The position numbers were made by a program, and so were the translations under genes. A DNA stretch of 64,000 nt. Source: Vicinamibacterales bacterium (GTDB lineage Bacteria > Acidobacteriota > Vicinamibacteria > Vicinamibacterales > UBA823). Below are positions 37,280 to 47,114 of this stretch, piece after piece. The notes under the pieces were generated by a model. That model searched no databases. It was not told the origin of the DNA and saw nothing but the letters and a program-made list of their open reading frames with translations. Within the stretch, counting starts at the first letter, position 1. Every line of letters begins with the position of its first letter. Where the stretch lies: NCBI GenBank assembly GCA_036012125.1, contig DASCOS010000005.1, forward strand, positions 1 through 64,000. The letters are read 5' to 3'.

Positions 37280-38446
37280 TTAGGCGGCCGCTGTTGCGTT
37301 GACGCGGAGCACCTTCGCGAACGATTCGGTTGCCTGCTCCATTTGCTCCATTGTGCCGATGGAAATGCGCGCCCACTCCTCCTCATACGGTGGGAAGTTC
37401 CGACCAACCATTACACCATTCTCAAGGTTGCCGTCACGGAACTCCTGCGCGTTCATCCCGGTCTTGACAAAGATGAAGTTGGTCTGCGAATCGGTAGCCT
37501 CAAAGCCCGCGTTCTTGAACCAGTCAATCGTGTACTGACGCGCTTCAGTATTGCGGGCTGACTCCTCATTGAGCCGCCGTACGTCGAGGATCGAGATGCT
37601 ACCGGCGATGACCCCAGGCGTGTTGATTGTGTTGCCACTATGGAACTCCCTGAGCTCGCCAATCATGTCCTCGTGGGCGATGCCATAGCCCGTCCGGAGG
37701 CCCGCCATACCGTGCGCCTTTGAGAAAGTACGCGCAGCCAGAATGCGATTATTCTTCACAGCAGCCGGAATCTGCGTCTCGTGACGCGGGTCGGTCACGT
37801 AGTCGTGATACGCCTCGTCCACGAGGATGCGGGTGTCGGGTGATGCCGTCAGGATCTTGTCGATGCACCCGTTAATTTCATCGGCTGGATACACCGTCGC
37901 AGTCGGGTTATTTGGGTTGTTCAGGAAGACCATCCCGGCACCCTTGGCGGCTTCTGCCATCTCATCTAGGTCGAGCATAAGCCGGTCGTTGAGACCAATT
38001 TCGACGACGGCATGACCGAGAAGTTGGGCATACTGTGTGCACTCTTCGTAAGTTGGTGTCGCCGTCACGAGCGGCTTGCTCGAACTCGTGTAGCGCATGA
38101 CAGCTGTCCGGAGCACCTGGGTCGAGCCGGTGCCGACAATCACGTTTCCAGGCTGAACCTCGAACCGCTGAGCAATTGCTCCCACAAGGTTACGCATTAA
38201 CTGGAACGGATAGCGCCCAACGGGTGCACCGTCCGGTGCAATGTGCTCGCGGATCGCGTTGAGCACCCTATCGCCAGGACCCAGTGGGTTCTCGTTGTTG
38301 TGCAGCAGTAATGGACCTTCCTGTGCCAGTAAGGTTGGCGTCCAAAACGAAGGCAAGTCATACGCTCTTGGGATGTAGGCGCCAGAGAGCGCTGCTGCGC
38401 CTCCGACCCCGAGAGTCTTTACAAATGTGCGTCGCGAAAACGACAT
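37280..38446 (-). CDS. Tat-tagged histidinol-phosphate aminotransferase-like PLP enzyme
   Basis: This encodes 388 residues. The start MSFSRRTFVKTLGVGGAAALSG is a full twin-arginine signal with a hydrophobic core, so export of a folded PLP enzyme is predicted. The rest is fold-type I aminotransferase of the HisC type: NNENPLGPG, VGTGSTQVLRTAV, FLNNPNNPTATV, DEAYHDYV and the PLP-lysine motif RTFSKAHGMAGLRTGYG. GAGGAGGACTCC precedes ATG 38446. It follows its paralog by 90 bases. The role is probably not histidine synthesis, as no his genes are near and the enzyme is exported. Confidence 0.88.
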   Translation of the reverse strand: MSFSRRTFVKTLGVGGAAALSGAYIPRAYDLPSFWTPTLLAQEGPLLLHNNENPLGPGDRVLNAIREHIAPDGAPVGRYPFQLMRNLVGAIAQRFEVQPGNVIVGTGSTQVLRTAVMRYTSSSKPLVTATPTYEECTQYAQLLGHAVVEIGLNDRLMLDLDEMAEAAKGAGMVFLNNPNNPTATVYPADEINGCIDKILTASPDTRILVDEAYHDYVTDPRHETQIPAAVKNNRILAARTFSKAHGMAGLRTGYGIAHEDMIGELREFHSGNTINTPGVIAGSISILDVRRLNEESARNTEARQYTIDWFKNAGFEATDSQTNFIFVKTGMNAQEFRDGNLENGVMVGRNFPPYEEEWARISIGTMEQMEQATESFAKVLRVNATAAA

Positions 38447-38536
38447 GGAGTCCTCCTCGATGCTGGAAAGCGTTCCCGGTTTCTGTCCGGGCTGAGAGTG
38501 TCTAGTCATCTGTTGTCTCATTAGCGGCACCGTGTT

Positions 38537-39718
38537 CTATGCCAGTACCTGCTTGAAGACTTCAGCGGCTCGGCGCATTTCGCCGATTGTGCCAATCGAA
38601 ACACGGGCATGCGTTTTTTCCATCGGTGGAAAATCCCGACCGACGGCCACATTGTGCTCGGCGCACGCGTTACGGAACTCAGCCGCTGGACGACCGATGT
38701 TAACGAACAGGAAGTTCGTCTGTGCATCAGCAGCCTCGCAACCGAGGTCGTTGAACACTCCGATCGTGAAGTCGCGCGCCTCCTTGTTGCGTGCGCGCTC
38801 TTGCTCGAGATGCTGCGGGTCGTTGAGCGAGGCAACAGCCGCCGCGTTGGCTAGATTGTTGGAATTAAACACGTGCGTCCACTGCGCTAGGGTCGCGATC
38901 GTCTCCAGGTGACCGATAGCGTAGCCAAGCCGGAGGCCCGCCATGCCGTAGGCCTTTGAGAACGTCCGCGCCACGAACACATTTGGCGTTCGAAGCGCCA
39001 ATGGAATCGCTGTCTGGTGTGCCGGGTCGGTTGCATAGTCGTGATACGCCTCGTCGATCAGGATGCGCGTATCCGGTGACGACCGGCGGACCTCAGCCAC
39101 GAGGGCTTCGACATCGGAAGCTGGCATGACGGTCGAGCTCGGGTTGTTCGGATTGCACAGAAAGACTAAGCCGGCACCACTCGCTGCGCGAGCAATAGCT
39201 TCTGAGTCAAGCCGTAAATTCGCGTCAAGTGGCACCGTGCGTACAGGATGCCCCTGCCGCCTGGCTACGCCGACAGCCTGCAGGTAAGACGGGTCAGCGG
39301 TGACGAGTGCCTTATCCGGACTGGTGTATGCCAGGGCCGCGTTCTCGAGAATCTCCCCCGAGCCAGTGCCGAGCGTGACGTTTTCTGGGCGAGCGCCATA
39401 TTTGCTGGCGATCGTCTGCATCAGGTCACGATGACTCGGTCGGAAGTTGGTCGGGTAGCGACCGGCCTGCTGGTCCAGACCATCGAGAAGCGCTTGGTAG
39501 GCCGCCGGCCCAGGCCCTAAAGGATTTTCATTACTGGAAATAACGATGGCACCATCCGCCAACCTCGTGACAGGCCACTGCGCCTCATCCTCGTAGTTCA
39601 GGCCGTTCCGCCACAATTCAAGTGCTTCGCGCCCACGGGACGCTATGAGATTTGGAGAAACCGAGTCGGCGCGATCGACCCCTAAATTGCGAAAGAACGC
39701 GCGACGCGAGAGCGACAT
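38537..39718 (-). CDS. Second histidinol-phosphate aminotransferase-like PLP enzyme with a twin-arginine start
   Basis: This encodes 393 residues and is a tandem paralog of the gene just downstream. It has SSNENPLGPG, LGTGSGEILENAAL, FLCNPNNPSSTV, DEAYHDYATDP and RTFSKAYGMAGLRLGYA, so the PLP site is complete. The start MSLSRRAFFRNLG has the twin arginines, but the next 20 residues (VDRADSVSPNLIASRG) lack a hydrophobic core, so Tat export is doubtful. AGGAGGC lies before ATG 39718. It is the first gene of the leftward block aminotransferase-aminotransferase-permease-amidohydrolase. Confidence 0.85.
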   Translation of the reverse strand: MSLSRRAFFRNLGVDRADSVSPNLIASRGREALELWRNGLNYEDEAQWPVTRLADGAIVISSNENPLGPGPAAYQALLDGLDQQAGRYPTNFRPSHRDLMQTIASKYGARPENVTLGTGSGEILENAALAYTSPDKALVTADPSYLQAVGVARRQGHPVRTVPLDANLRLDSEAIARAASGAGLVFLCNPNNPSSTVMPASDVEALVAEVRRSSPDTRILIDEAYHDYATDPAHQTAIPLALRTPNVFVARTFSKAYGMAGLRLGYAIGHLETIATLAQWTHVFNSNNLANAAAVASLNDPQHLEQERARNKEARDFTIGVFNDLGCEAADAQTNFLFVNIGRPAAEFRNACAEHNVAVGRDFPPMEKTHARVSIGTIGEMRRAAEVFKQVLA

Positions 39719-40163
39719 AGAAGCCTCCTAAAGAACCAGATTACGTCAATAACTGTTTACGAACTTCCTGCCTCTTCGGTGCCGCCGTGGCACTCGGGCG
39801 GGCTACCCAACTCACCAACCAAGATCAGCAACTGCAACAACAACGGAACTTGGGATTGTAGAACGACCTTGTCTTGGAAAGCTAGCGGAATAACAAAAGC
39901 GACGTTCGTCTAGAATTGTTCAGCCTTGGCGGTTCCATGTTCCTCAGGCATGTATCCCGACGGTAGATCGCCTGTAAAGCGTTCTAAGAAATAGTATTAG
40001 GACGATCGAGTCTAGGGAGGGATCGGTGTCCAAATCGAAGCCGAATGGATTAACAGGCCCCCAACGACGATGCGGTTTCGAGAAAGTCTGGGATGTGGAG
40101 CCACGGACCAAGAAATCGAATTCTTGGTAGGAGTCGTTACCGGATTTGTTACTCTGGACGAAG
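39719..40163. other. Intergenic region between divergent genes
   Basis: These 445 bases separate the aminotransferase and homoserine kinase starts and should hold both promoters. I find no supported gene, RNA leader or repeat; open frames here are short or antisense to thrB. Confidence 0.45.
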
Positions 40164-41123
40164 ATGCCTAACCGCGTACGCGTGTTTGCTCCGTCCAGCG
40201 CGTCAAATCTCGGTCCAGGATTTGATGTGCTCGGACTCGCGCTATTAAAGCCCGGTGACATTGTTGAAGCGGAACTGAGCGAGACACCAGGCGTTGAGAT
40301 TGCCGAGATCACGGGTGATGGGGGCGCCCTTCCCCGCGACCCCCAAAAAAATGTGGCCAGTGTTGCCGCCGCTGACGTTCTACGGCGGCTTGATGGTCTC
40401 GAAGCTGAGGAGCCGCACCGACGCGGTGTTCGGTTGTGGCTTCACAAGCAGATGCCACTGGCTAGCGGCCTGGGCAGTTCTGGCGCGAGTGCTGTTGGTG
40501 GTGCCGTCGCGGTCAATGAACTCTTCGACGCGCCACTGTCACGTTACGACTTGGTTGCGAGTGCGCTTGTAGGCGAACGCGCGGCATCTGAAACACCGCA
40601 TGCCGACAATGTCGCGCCCAGTTTGCTTGGCGGAATCGTGCTTGTGCGCAGCTATGACCCACTGGAGTTGATTAACCTACCTGTTCCAAAGGAGCTGCGG
40701 GTCGTAGTCGTTCATCCCCACTGTTCGGTGCCGACTGCAGCGGCACGTGAGCTCACCGCCGAGCGGACGTATGCGCTCGACGATGTAGTGGCGAACCTCG
40801 GTAATATCGCGGCATTGGTTGACGCGCTCCATCGAGGAGACCTCACACAATTTGGTCGGAGTATCCTCGACCGACTTGTGGAACCGGTCCGAGCGCATCT
40901 CATTCCCGGATTGGCCGATGTTAAGAATGCGGCACTGTCAAAGGCTGCGCTCGGCTGCTCGGTCTCGGGGTCAGGTCCGTCGATGGTTGCGTTCGCTGAG
41001 AGTGAGCGTGATGCTCAGGCGATCGGCGATGCCATGCAAGACGCATTTCGTAATTCCGCTGGACTAAAGTCCGACGTGTATCTAGGACCAATCAATCGTG
41101 AGGGCGCCAGACGGCTTGCGTGA
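40164..41123 (+). CDS. thrB: Homoserine kinase
   Basis: This 319-residue GHMP kinase phosphorylates L-homoserine in threonine synthesis. VFAPSSASNLGPGFDVLGLAL is the N-terminal substrate region. PLASGLGSSGASAVGGAVA is the GHMP phosphate loop, and GCSVSGSGPSMVAFAE the third GHMP motif. Size is normal. ATG 40164 is preferred to a TTG six codons earlier. No thrA or thrC is adjacent, and no threonine attenuator could be recognised upstream. Confidence 0.95.
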   Translation: MPNRVRVFAPSSASNLGPGFDVLGLALLKPGDIVEAELSETPGVEIAEITGDGGALPRDPQKNVASVAAADVLRRLDGLEAEEPHRRGVRLWLHKQMPLASGLGSSGASAVGGAVAVNELFDAPLSRYDLVASALVGERAASETPHADNVAPSLLGGIVLVRSYDPLELINLPVPKELRVVVVHPHCSVPTAAARELTAERTYALDDVVANLGNIAALVDALHRGDLTQFGRSILDRLVEPVRAHLIPGLADVKNAALSKAALGCSVSGSGPSMVAFAESERDAQAIGDAMQDAFRNSAGLKSDVYLGPINREGARRLA

Positions 41124-41219
41124 CAACCGACCATCGTGTTCTGACCGATGATTTCTAACCTTCCGAAGCGGCTTGGGGTAAGAACACGCGGGACCCACAT
41201 TCGGAGACCCCGACACACT

Positions 41220-43829
41220 TCACATTCCGCCTCGGTAGAGCGCATTGAAGAGCAATTTGAACGTGGCGTGCGGCTGACCGCGGTGCTGCGTCCGGAAACC
41301 AAGCAGCACCACGCGGCCGGCTTCGACATCGGCTTCCACGACAGCCGCACGTCCGCTGAGCACATGTTCACCCAGTAGCCACCCACTTTTGAGGAGACCC
41401 TCTGCTGGGTAGGTTGCTACGGCCCTAACCGAAGACGGTGGTTCGGGGGTGCCGCTTACCCGTCGAACCCGAGGATTCACCGGGCGGCCAAGTGCAAACG
41501 CGGGACTGCGGGAAAAAAACGCCGTCGTTTCTTCTGGCATGCCGTAACCGAGCGGATGCCCGTGGTCGACTTTAAGGTGCAGTAATGTACCCGGAATAAA
41601 GAAATCGGCGTCGGATTGTCCCGATGTTACTTCGCGAAGGGGTAGGTCAAAGATTGCAAGGGGTAATTCAGTGGCTGAGTCCATCGCGACAAGTGTCCCA
41701 CCCTCCACGACGAAGTCATACAGGTTCGCCAGGCCGCGGATGGTCATACCCCCGGAGTACTCAGGCGGCATTCGGTCGGTTGATAGTCCGTGCAGCATGC
41801 CCGTGTAAGTCGCGTCGGGCAGAAGAATCACGTCATAGTTAGCGCTCAAGTTCCCGAGGCGCACCTCAGCATCGTGCAACCGGTCGTAGGTAAACTCGAA
41901 CTGTTCGAGCACCCAACGTGTCCACCCCTCGTCCATGTTGCCGCCCCAGGCGTGATACAGCCCAACCCGCGGCTGCCTGAGTGGGGTGGTCTCCGTCAGC
42001 GGTGCCTCGGTGAGCGCCGCAACTCGTAGCCCGAGTGATCGCGCCACGTCTTCCACGCGAGCATGCGTATCATCACCGGCAACAACCAAAAACGTTCCTG
42101 GTGGCCATAGCCGGGTGCCGATGTTCTCGGCACTGGTTGTGCGAGAAATGCTCTCACCAGCGGTCAGAAGACGGTTGACTGCTGTAAAGGCATCGTTTGC
42201 TTTCGGGTCGATCGCATAGGCGACTGTTGCGAGTCCTGAAACAGACCCGTTCGGTGGAGAGGCCCGCTCCACCTGCTCGAGCGCAAGCTGGGTGGTGCGT
42301 TCGCCAAGTCCCGAATGTTTCTGAACGCTGACCCCCATCTGATACGGCAGTGTCCATCCACTAACATCGTAAGGGCGGTCCGGTGGCCCACCCGGGTACA
42401 TTCGTCTATCGGGATAGACCTGTGGCGTAAGCAAGTCAGTGAGATGCGATCGGAATGGTTGGGCACCCGGTATGACATAACTACCGGCCGGATAGGACAC
42501 GCCATCAAGGGTGAAAGGCGCGTTCGCCTGTTCCACGTCAATGGCACCCCACCGAAGAACGTTTACTAGTTTTGCCGCCGTTCCTGGGTCCCATTGGTCG
42601 GCCGAGATGACGTAAGTTTCGTCTTCACCATCGGCGATTGCTTCGCGGCCCATCTGATAAATGTTGGAGAGCCACTCGGTACGACGCTTGGCTCCGATGT
42701 CGAGGACCGCCATAGAGCCAGTTAGCATGTATTCACAACTGTCGCGTAGGTGCCACTCACCGCCCATATAAGGGTTCGGGTAGAACGCTGAAGGTGCAGT
42801 CGTTGACTCACCGTTACCAAAAGTGGCTGGAAAGGTGGCCGGGTCGTAGACGGCGGGGGCTGGCGAGGTGTGCGACGTCTCGGTGAGAATGCCCACCATG
42901 TTGTGAAAGTATGGTGCCGTGCGCATCCCACCGTTCCACCAGGTATCGAAACCGACGCGGGAAACCACGCCCGTTTTACCCTCTTGATCAAAACGGCGAC
43001 CCATGGCCGAGCCGACGGCATTGATGCCGCGCATAACGAGTGGGGGAATATTCGGATTCACCGGTTCAGCAAATGGCGGAATGAAGATGCGGGATGGAAA
43101 CGGTCCAGATTGATGTTGGTTGTAGATAATTTGAGGAAACCATTCGTGATACACCTGCCGACCGATGTTCTGGCTCTCGGGCTGGTTAAACATGAACCAG
43201 TCGCGGTTGTTGTCGTGGCCAACATACTTCTGGTAAAGCTCTGGGAGTGGTGCTCCCTCATACTGGGTCCCAACGTGTTGCATGTACCATTCGGCTACCA
43301 GCGTTGTACCGTCGGGATTCATATTTGGGACAAGTAAGAAAATGACGTTGTCGCGGATGACCTGCATTTCCTCGGTCTCTTCCGTCACTGCCTTGTAGGC
43401 CATCCACGGCGCGGTCTGCCCATGCGCTACTTCAGTTGAATGCAGACCAAAATCGATCCAAACAATCGCCTTCCCCTCATCAACCAATGCCTGCGCCTCG
43501 TCTCCGCTGACACGCGCCCGTGCCAGTTGTTGCGAGATCTCTTTATATCGAGCCAGATTCTGCATATTGCTTTCCGACGAAATGATCGCCATGAGCTGTG
43601 TGCGGCCTTCAGCAGTCTCACCAATGTCCACGAGCTGCATCCGGTCGGTTGCCTTGTCTAGCACGTGAAAGTACTCGGCAATCTGTTCGTAAGTTGCGAG
43701 TTTGTAATCGGTACATGGCGCCCAGCCGATGACACTTTCGGGCGTCGGTGTGACCGACTCCTGTGCCGGGGTTATGGTCGGAATCATCAGGAACGGAATA
43801 AGGACGAGTAGGTGAGACCAGCGCTTCAT
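41220..43829 (-). CDS. Secreted M14-family zinc metallopeptidase
   Basis: This encodes 869 residues. A signal peptide (SHLLVLIPFLMIPTITPAQ) is followed by an M14 carboxypeptidase domain (about 45-370). Zinc ligands H130 and E133 lie in GLHSTEVAHG. VPNMNPDGTT and HDNNRDWFMFNQPE are the family substrate-site motifs, and ILTETSHTSP holds the region of the catalytic glutamate. The C-terminal half has Rossmann/DJ-1-like stretches (PRVGLYHAWGGNMDEGWTRW and LGFRTQHRGQPHATFKLLFN) seen in large secreted M14 proteins. GGAGGATTC precedes the ATG. It is probably periplasmic or extracellular and trims peptides. Confidence 0.92.
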   Translation of the reverse strand: MKRWSHLLVLIPFLMIPTITPAQESVTPTPESVIGWAPCTDYKLATYEQIAEYFHVLDKATDRMQLVDIGETAEGRTQLMAIISSESNMQNLARYKEISQQLARARVSGDEAQALVDEGKAIVWIDFGLHSTEVAHGQTAPWMAYKAVTEETEEMQVIRDNVIFLLVPNMNPDGTTLVAEWYMQHVGTQYEGAPLPELYQKYVGHDNNRDWFMFNQPESQNIGRQVYHEWFPQIIYNQHQSGPFPSRIFIPPFAEPVNPNIPPLVMRGINAVGSAMGRRFDQEGKTGVVSRVGFDTWWNGGMRTAPYFHNMVGILTETSHTSPAPAVYDPATFPATFGNGESTTAPSAFYPNPYMGGEWHLRDSCEYMLTGSMAVLDIGAKRRTEWLSNIYQMGREAIADGEDETYVISADQWDPGTAAKLVNVLRWGAIDVEQANAPFTLDGVSYPAGSYVIPGAQPFRSHLTDLLTPQVYPDRRMYPGGPPDRPYDVSGWTLPYQMGVSVQKHSGLGERTTQLALEQVERASPPNGSVSGLATVAYAIDPKANDAFTAVNRLLTAGESISRTTSAENIGTRLWPPGTFLVVAGDDTHARVEDVARSLGLRVAALTEAPLTETTPLRQPRVGLYHAWGGNMDEGWTRWVLEQFEFTYDRLHDAEVRLGNLSANYDVILLPDATYTGMLHGLSTDRMPPEYSGGMTIRGLANLYDFVVEGGTLVAMDSATELPLAIFDLPLREVTSGQSDADFFIPGTLLHLKVDHGHPLGYGMPEETTAFFSRSPAFALGRPVNPRVRRVSGTPEPPSSVRAVATYPAEGLLKSGWLLGEHVLSGRAAVVEADVEAGRVVLLGFRTQHRGQPHATFKLLFNALYRGGM

Positions 43830-43947
43830 GAATCCTCCAGTTAGGCGTATCCTCTCCGCTCAGGCTATCGGGATTGGTGGGGAGAGCGCAACGTCGTTTT
43901 CCTAATTGTTCTTGGGGCTCCTGTTTCCGCCCTGGACCCCAGGTTTC

Positions 43948-44937
43948 TCAACGCTTGGAAGAACTCGCTTTGTATCCCGCACGAGCCCGCGTGAGCTCCG
44001 CCGCGATTTCAGCTGCCAAGTCCGGTGGTGCGAGGACGAGGGCGCTCGCGCCAAAGCTAAGGACCCAGCTTCGAAGCGGTTGGTCGATGCAGACCTCGAG
44101 CGATAGCCGAAGCGAGCCGTCGGGTTCGTCTACCACCTGCTGCGATGTGTGCCATTCGACCTCGCGCACGTAAGGGGCCCTCTTCGCCGTAAACTTGACT
44201 TCGACGTGTTGCGGGGGTCCTTGCATCATACCGAGGGAGTGCGCAAAAGGCTCAGAAGACAGCTCCTGCGACGGCTCGAATGTCGTCTCAAGGAGCGACA
44301 AGTGTTGGACCCGCTCGACCGCGAAGGTGCGCATTTCGTTGTACTCCGACACGTAGGCGAATAGATAGAATCCGCCCTGGAAGTGCAGGAGTCGGTAGGG
44401 CTCAACCAGGTAGTTCTTTGTCCGCCTGCTTGACAATGAGTGGTAACGCATCGTCACCTGGCGTCGCTCCAGCGTGGCGGTGATCAGCCCAGGAATCGTT
44501 TTATCAATCTTGCTGCCACCACGGCGTCGTCCAGTTCTTGCTTGAAGCACGGTAGGCAGCTGGTCGAAGAGCTTCTGCAGGCCCGGCGTGAGGACCTTTT
44601 CAAGCTTAGCGAAGGCGGTGGTGAGGTCTTTCTGGAACGGTGCACCGGCGAGGCACTTGAGCAAAGTCCGGCTGAAATAAAGCGCGTAGAGCTCGGGTAG
44701 GCTGAAGCCGGGGAACAGGTCCCTGAAGGGCTTCGTGTCGAGTTTCCAAAAACGTAGCCTGTCGATGACTTCGTCGTAGATTGGAAAACCGGCTGTCTGT
44801 AGGGCTATGAGATCACGCCGGATGGTTCTTGTCGACACCTGCATCTTCCGCGCGAGGCTGGCGATAGTCCCGCGACGTGACGCTTCGAGTTCCCGCAGGA
44901 TGTTCCATTGCCGGATGACTTCGTTGCTTCGCGGCAT
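43948..44937 (-). CDS. HTH + WYL-domain transcriptional regulator
   Basis: This encodes 329 residues. An N-terminal DeoR-like helix-turn-helix (about 15-60: ASLARKMQVSTRTIRRDLIAL) is followed by a WYL domain (about 145-225) with KNYLVEPYRLLHFQGGFYLFAY and a C-terminal WCX extension. WYL domains sense nucleic acids or other ligands, and such regulators often control DNA-damage or stress genes. It lies downstream of htpG on the same strand with a 123-base gap. Target genes are unknown. Confidence 0.9.
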   Translation of the reverse strand: MPRSNEVIRQWNILRELEASRRGTIASLARKMQVSTRTIRRDLIALQTAGFPIYDEVIDRLRFWKLDTKPFRDLFPGFSLPELYALYFSRTLLKCLAGAPFQKDLTTAFAKLEKVLTPGLQKLFDQLPTVLQARTGRRRGGSKIDKTIPGLITATLERRQVTMRYHSLSSRRTKNYLVEPYRLLHFQGGFYLFAYVSEYNEMRTFAVERVQHLSLLETTFEPSQELSSEPFAHSLGMMQGPPQHVEVKFTAKRAPYVREVEWHTSQQVVDEPDGSLRLSLEVCIDQPLRSWVLSFGASALVLAPPDLAAEIAAELTRARAGYKASSSKR

Positions 44938-45060
44938 GATTCAGAGCCTTAATAATCCGTCACGTCACTAGTGCCCACCCTGCGTGGTGCCACCTCAGCA
45001 AAAACAATTTCAGGCCTTGTTCTGGTGTAGAGCCCAAAGCGCAGCGACTAGGGCCAGCGA

Positions 45061-46977
45061 TCACAGGCCGTTCACCATCAGGTCCCCGATACTCTTGTTA
45101 AACCGCGATGGATCAGGGAGGTCAGAACCTTCGGCTAGCAACGCATAACCGAGCAATAAATGCGCGTAGTCCACAAGTAGCGGGTCGCTCTGGTCGGCTT
45201 CGAATCGTTCCTGCAGCTTAGAGGTGATTGCATGTTTCGGATTAAGCTCAAGAATTCTTTTCTGTTGTGCACCTGCGCCAGAGCCCTGACTCCGCCGAAG
45301 CATCCGTTCGAGCGTGGGGCTGATGTCATCATCAGCGCCAACAAGACAAACCGGTGAAGCTATTAGCCGGGTGGACAGCCGTACTTCCTTAACCGCATCG
45401 TCCAGGGTTGTCTGCAGAAATTCTAGAAGGCTAGCGAACCGCTTTCGCTGTTCACTCAGGTTTGCTTCAGCCTGCTTCCGATCGTCCTCGCTGCCCAATT
45501 CCACCGTGCCCTTCCCGATCGATTTAACCGGTTTCCCGCTAAAGTCTTGAACACGTTCGGCGACCAACTCATCTACTGGGTCTACAAAATAAAGCACCTC
45601 GTAGGCCTTAGCCTGGAACGCTTCAAGATGCGGCGAGTGTTCAACAACTGCTCGCGATTCGCCGGTCAAGTAATAGATTTCTGTTTGCTCCGGTTTCATT
45701 CGGGTGACATATTCATCAAGTGCAGTTAGAGCAACCGGGTCGTTCGATGACTGGAACAGTAGCAGTGGCAGCAAACGATCCTTAACGTCTCCATCTCCAG
45801 CCACGCCTTCTTTCAAAACTGCACCGAACTCTCCCCACAAAGTCATAAATTTGTCGCGATCAGAATCGAGCATCTGTTGTAGATGTTCCAAAACCTTTCG
45901 GCTAAGCCAATTTTGCATCTGGCTGATGTGTCGATCTTGCTGAATCATTTCACGTGATACGTTGAGTGGTAGATCGGCGGAATCGACTATGCCCTTGACG
46001 AAGCGGAGATAGGGAGGCAGTAAGTTCTGGCAGCGGTCCATGATCAGCACTCTGCGCACGTAGAGCTGGAGACCGAACTGTTGGTCCCGGAAATACAAAT
46101 CGAACGGTGCATGCCTCGGGAAAAAAAGTAACGCCTGATATTCAAGACGTCCCTCGGCCCGGAGTGACAGGCGATCTAGCGGTTCACCCCAATCGCGCGC
46201 GACATGGCGATAGAACTCCGTGAACTCTTCGTCCTTCACCTCGCTTGCCGGCCTTGTCCAGATCGGCTGCATTGAATTAATGGTGCGCTCCTCGGGTGCG
46301 GCGCTGGCATCCGCGCCGGGCTCAGGGACCGTTGCCTTAATGGGATAACTAACAAAGTCGGAGTACCGCTTCACTAGGCCCTGAAGGACTAAGGGGTCCG
46401 TAAAATCGCTGATGCCGTGCTCGGCATCCACTGGCTTCAGGTGGAGGGTGACCGTTGTGCCGCGCGAGAAGCGGTTATCGTCAGCGAGTTCATATGTGCC
46501 ATCGCCACTTGACGACCACCGCGTCGCTGCTTCCTCACCGGCCCGGCGTGTGATTAGCGTGATACGGTCAGCCACCATAAAGACTGAATAAAAGCCAACA
46601 CCGAATTGGCCGATGAGTTGTGCTGCATCACCCGATTGAGCCGATTGAAGCCGTTCGACGAGCTCACGAGTTCCGGACTTCGCGATTGTCCCGATGTTCT
46701 CAGCGACCTCGGCTCGGGTCATCCCAATCCCGTTGTCTTCGATACTGAGGGTCCGGGCGTTCGAATCGGTTGCTAAGCGGATTTCGAGGGTCTCGTTAGC
46801 GGCCAGGAGGTCATGATTTGTCAGGGCCTCGAGCCGGACCCGGTCCAGGGCGTCCGAAGCGTTTGATATCAACTCCCTCAAAAAGATTTCCTTTTGGGAG
46901 TAAAGCGAGTGGATCACAATATCGAGCAACTGCTTGGTTTCAGCTTGGAATTGGAAAGTTTCCACCGACCCAGTCAT
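45061..46977 (-). CDS. htpG: Chaperone HtpG (Hsp90)
   Basis: This 638-residue cytosolic ATP-dependent chaperone has the GHKL ATPase domain (FLRELISNASDALDRVR, DNGIGMTRAEV, GQFGVGFYSVFMVAD), the middle domain (NLPLNVSREMIQQD, with the conserved Arg region) and the C-terminal dimer domain. Length and order are normal. CCGGAGGACGG lies before the ATG. I found no CIRCE-type inverted repeat upstream in 46978-47114. Confidence 0.97.
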   Translation of the reverse strand: MTGSVETFQFQAETKQLLDIVIHSLYSQKEIFLRELISNASDALDRVRLEALTNHDLLAANETLEIRLATDSNARTLSIEDNGIGMTRAEVAENIGTIAKSGTRELVERLQSAQSGDAAQLIGQFGVGFYSVFMVADRITLITRRAGEEAATRWSSSGDGTYELADDNRFSRGTTVTLHLKPVDAEHGISDFTDPLVLQGLVKRYSDFVSYPIKATVPEPGADASAAPEERTINSMQPIWTRPASEVKDEEFTEFYRHVARDWGEPLDRLSLRAEGRLEYQALLFFPRHAPFDLYFRDQQFGLQLYVRRVLIMDRCQNLLPPYLRFVKGIVDSADLPLNVSREMIQQDRHISQMQNWLSRKVLEHLQQMLDSDRDKFMTLWGEFGAVLKEGVAGDGDVKDRLLPLLLFQSSNDPVALTALDEYVTRMKPEQTEIYYLTGESRAVVEHSPHLEAFQAKAYEVLYFVDPVDELVAERVQDFSGKPVKSIGKGTVELGSEDDRKQAEANLSEQRKRFASLLEFLQTTLDDAVKEVRLSTRLIASPVCLVGADDDISPTLERMLRRSQGSGAGAQQKRILELNPKHAITSKLQERFEADQSDPLLVDYAHLLLGYALLAEGSDLPDPSRFNKSIGDLMVNGL

Positions 46978-47114
46978 GAGTTCCGTCCTCCGGACAGGCC
47001 GCCATCGGCCTGAAGATTCCTAGATTGTACTCACTTGTTGTGGGCGAAGAAAAGGCGCGACCTACCCTGTCACACCCTCTGGCTATAGTCAGGTTAACTA
47101 AGAGGGGGAAAGTG

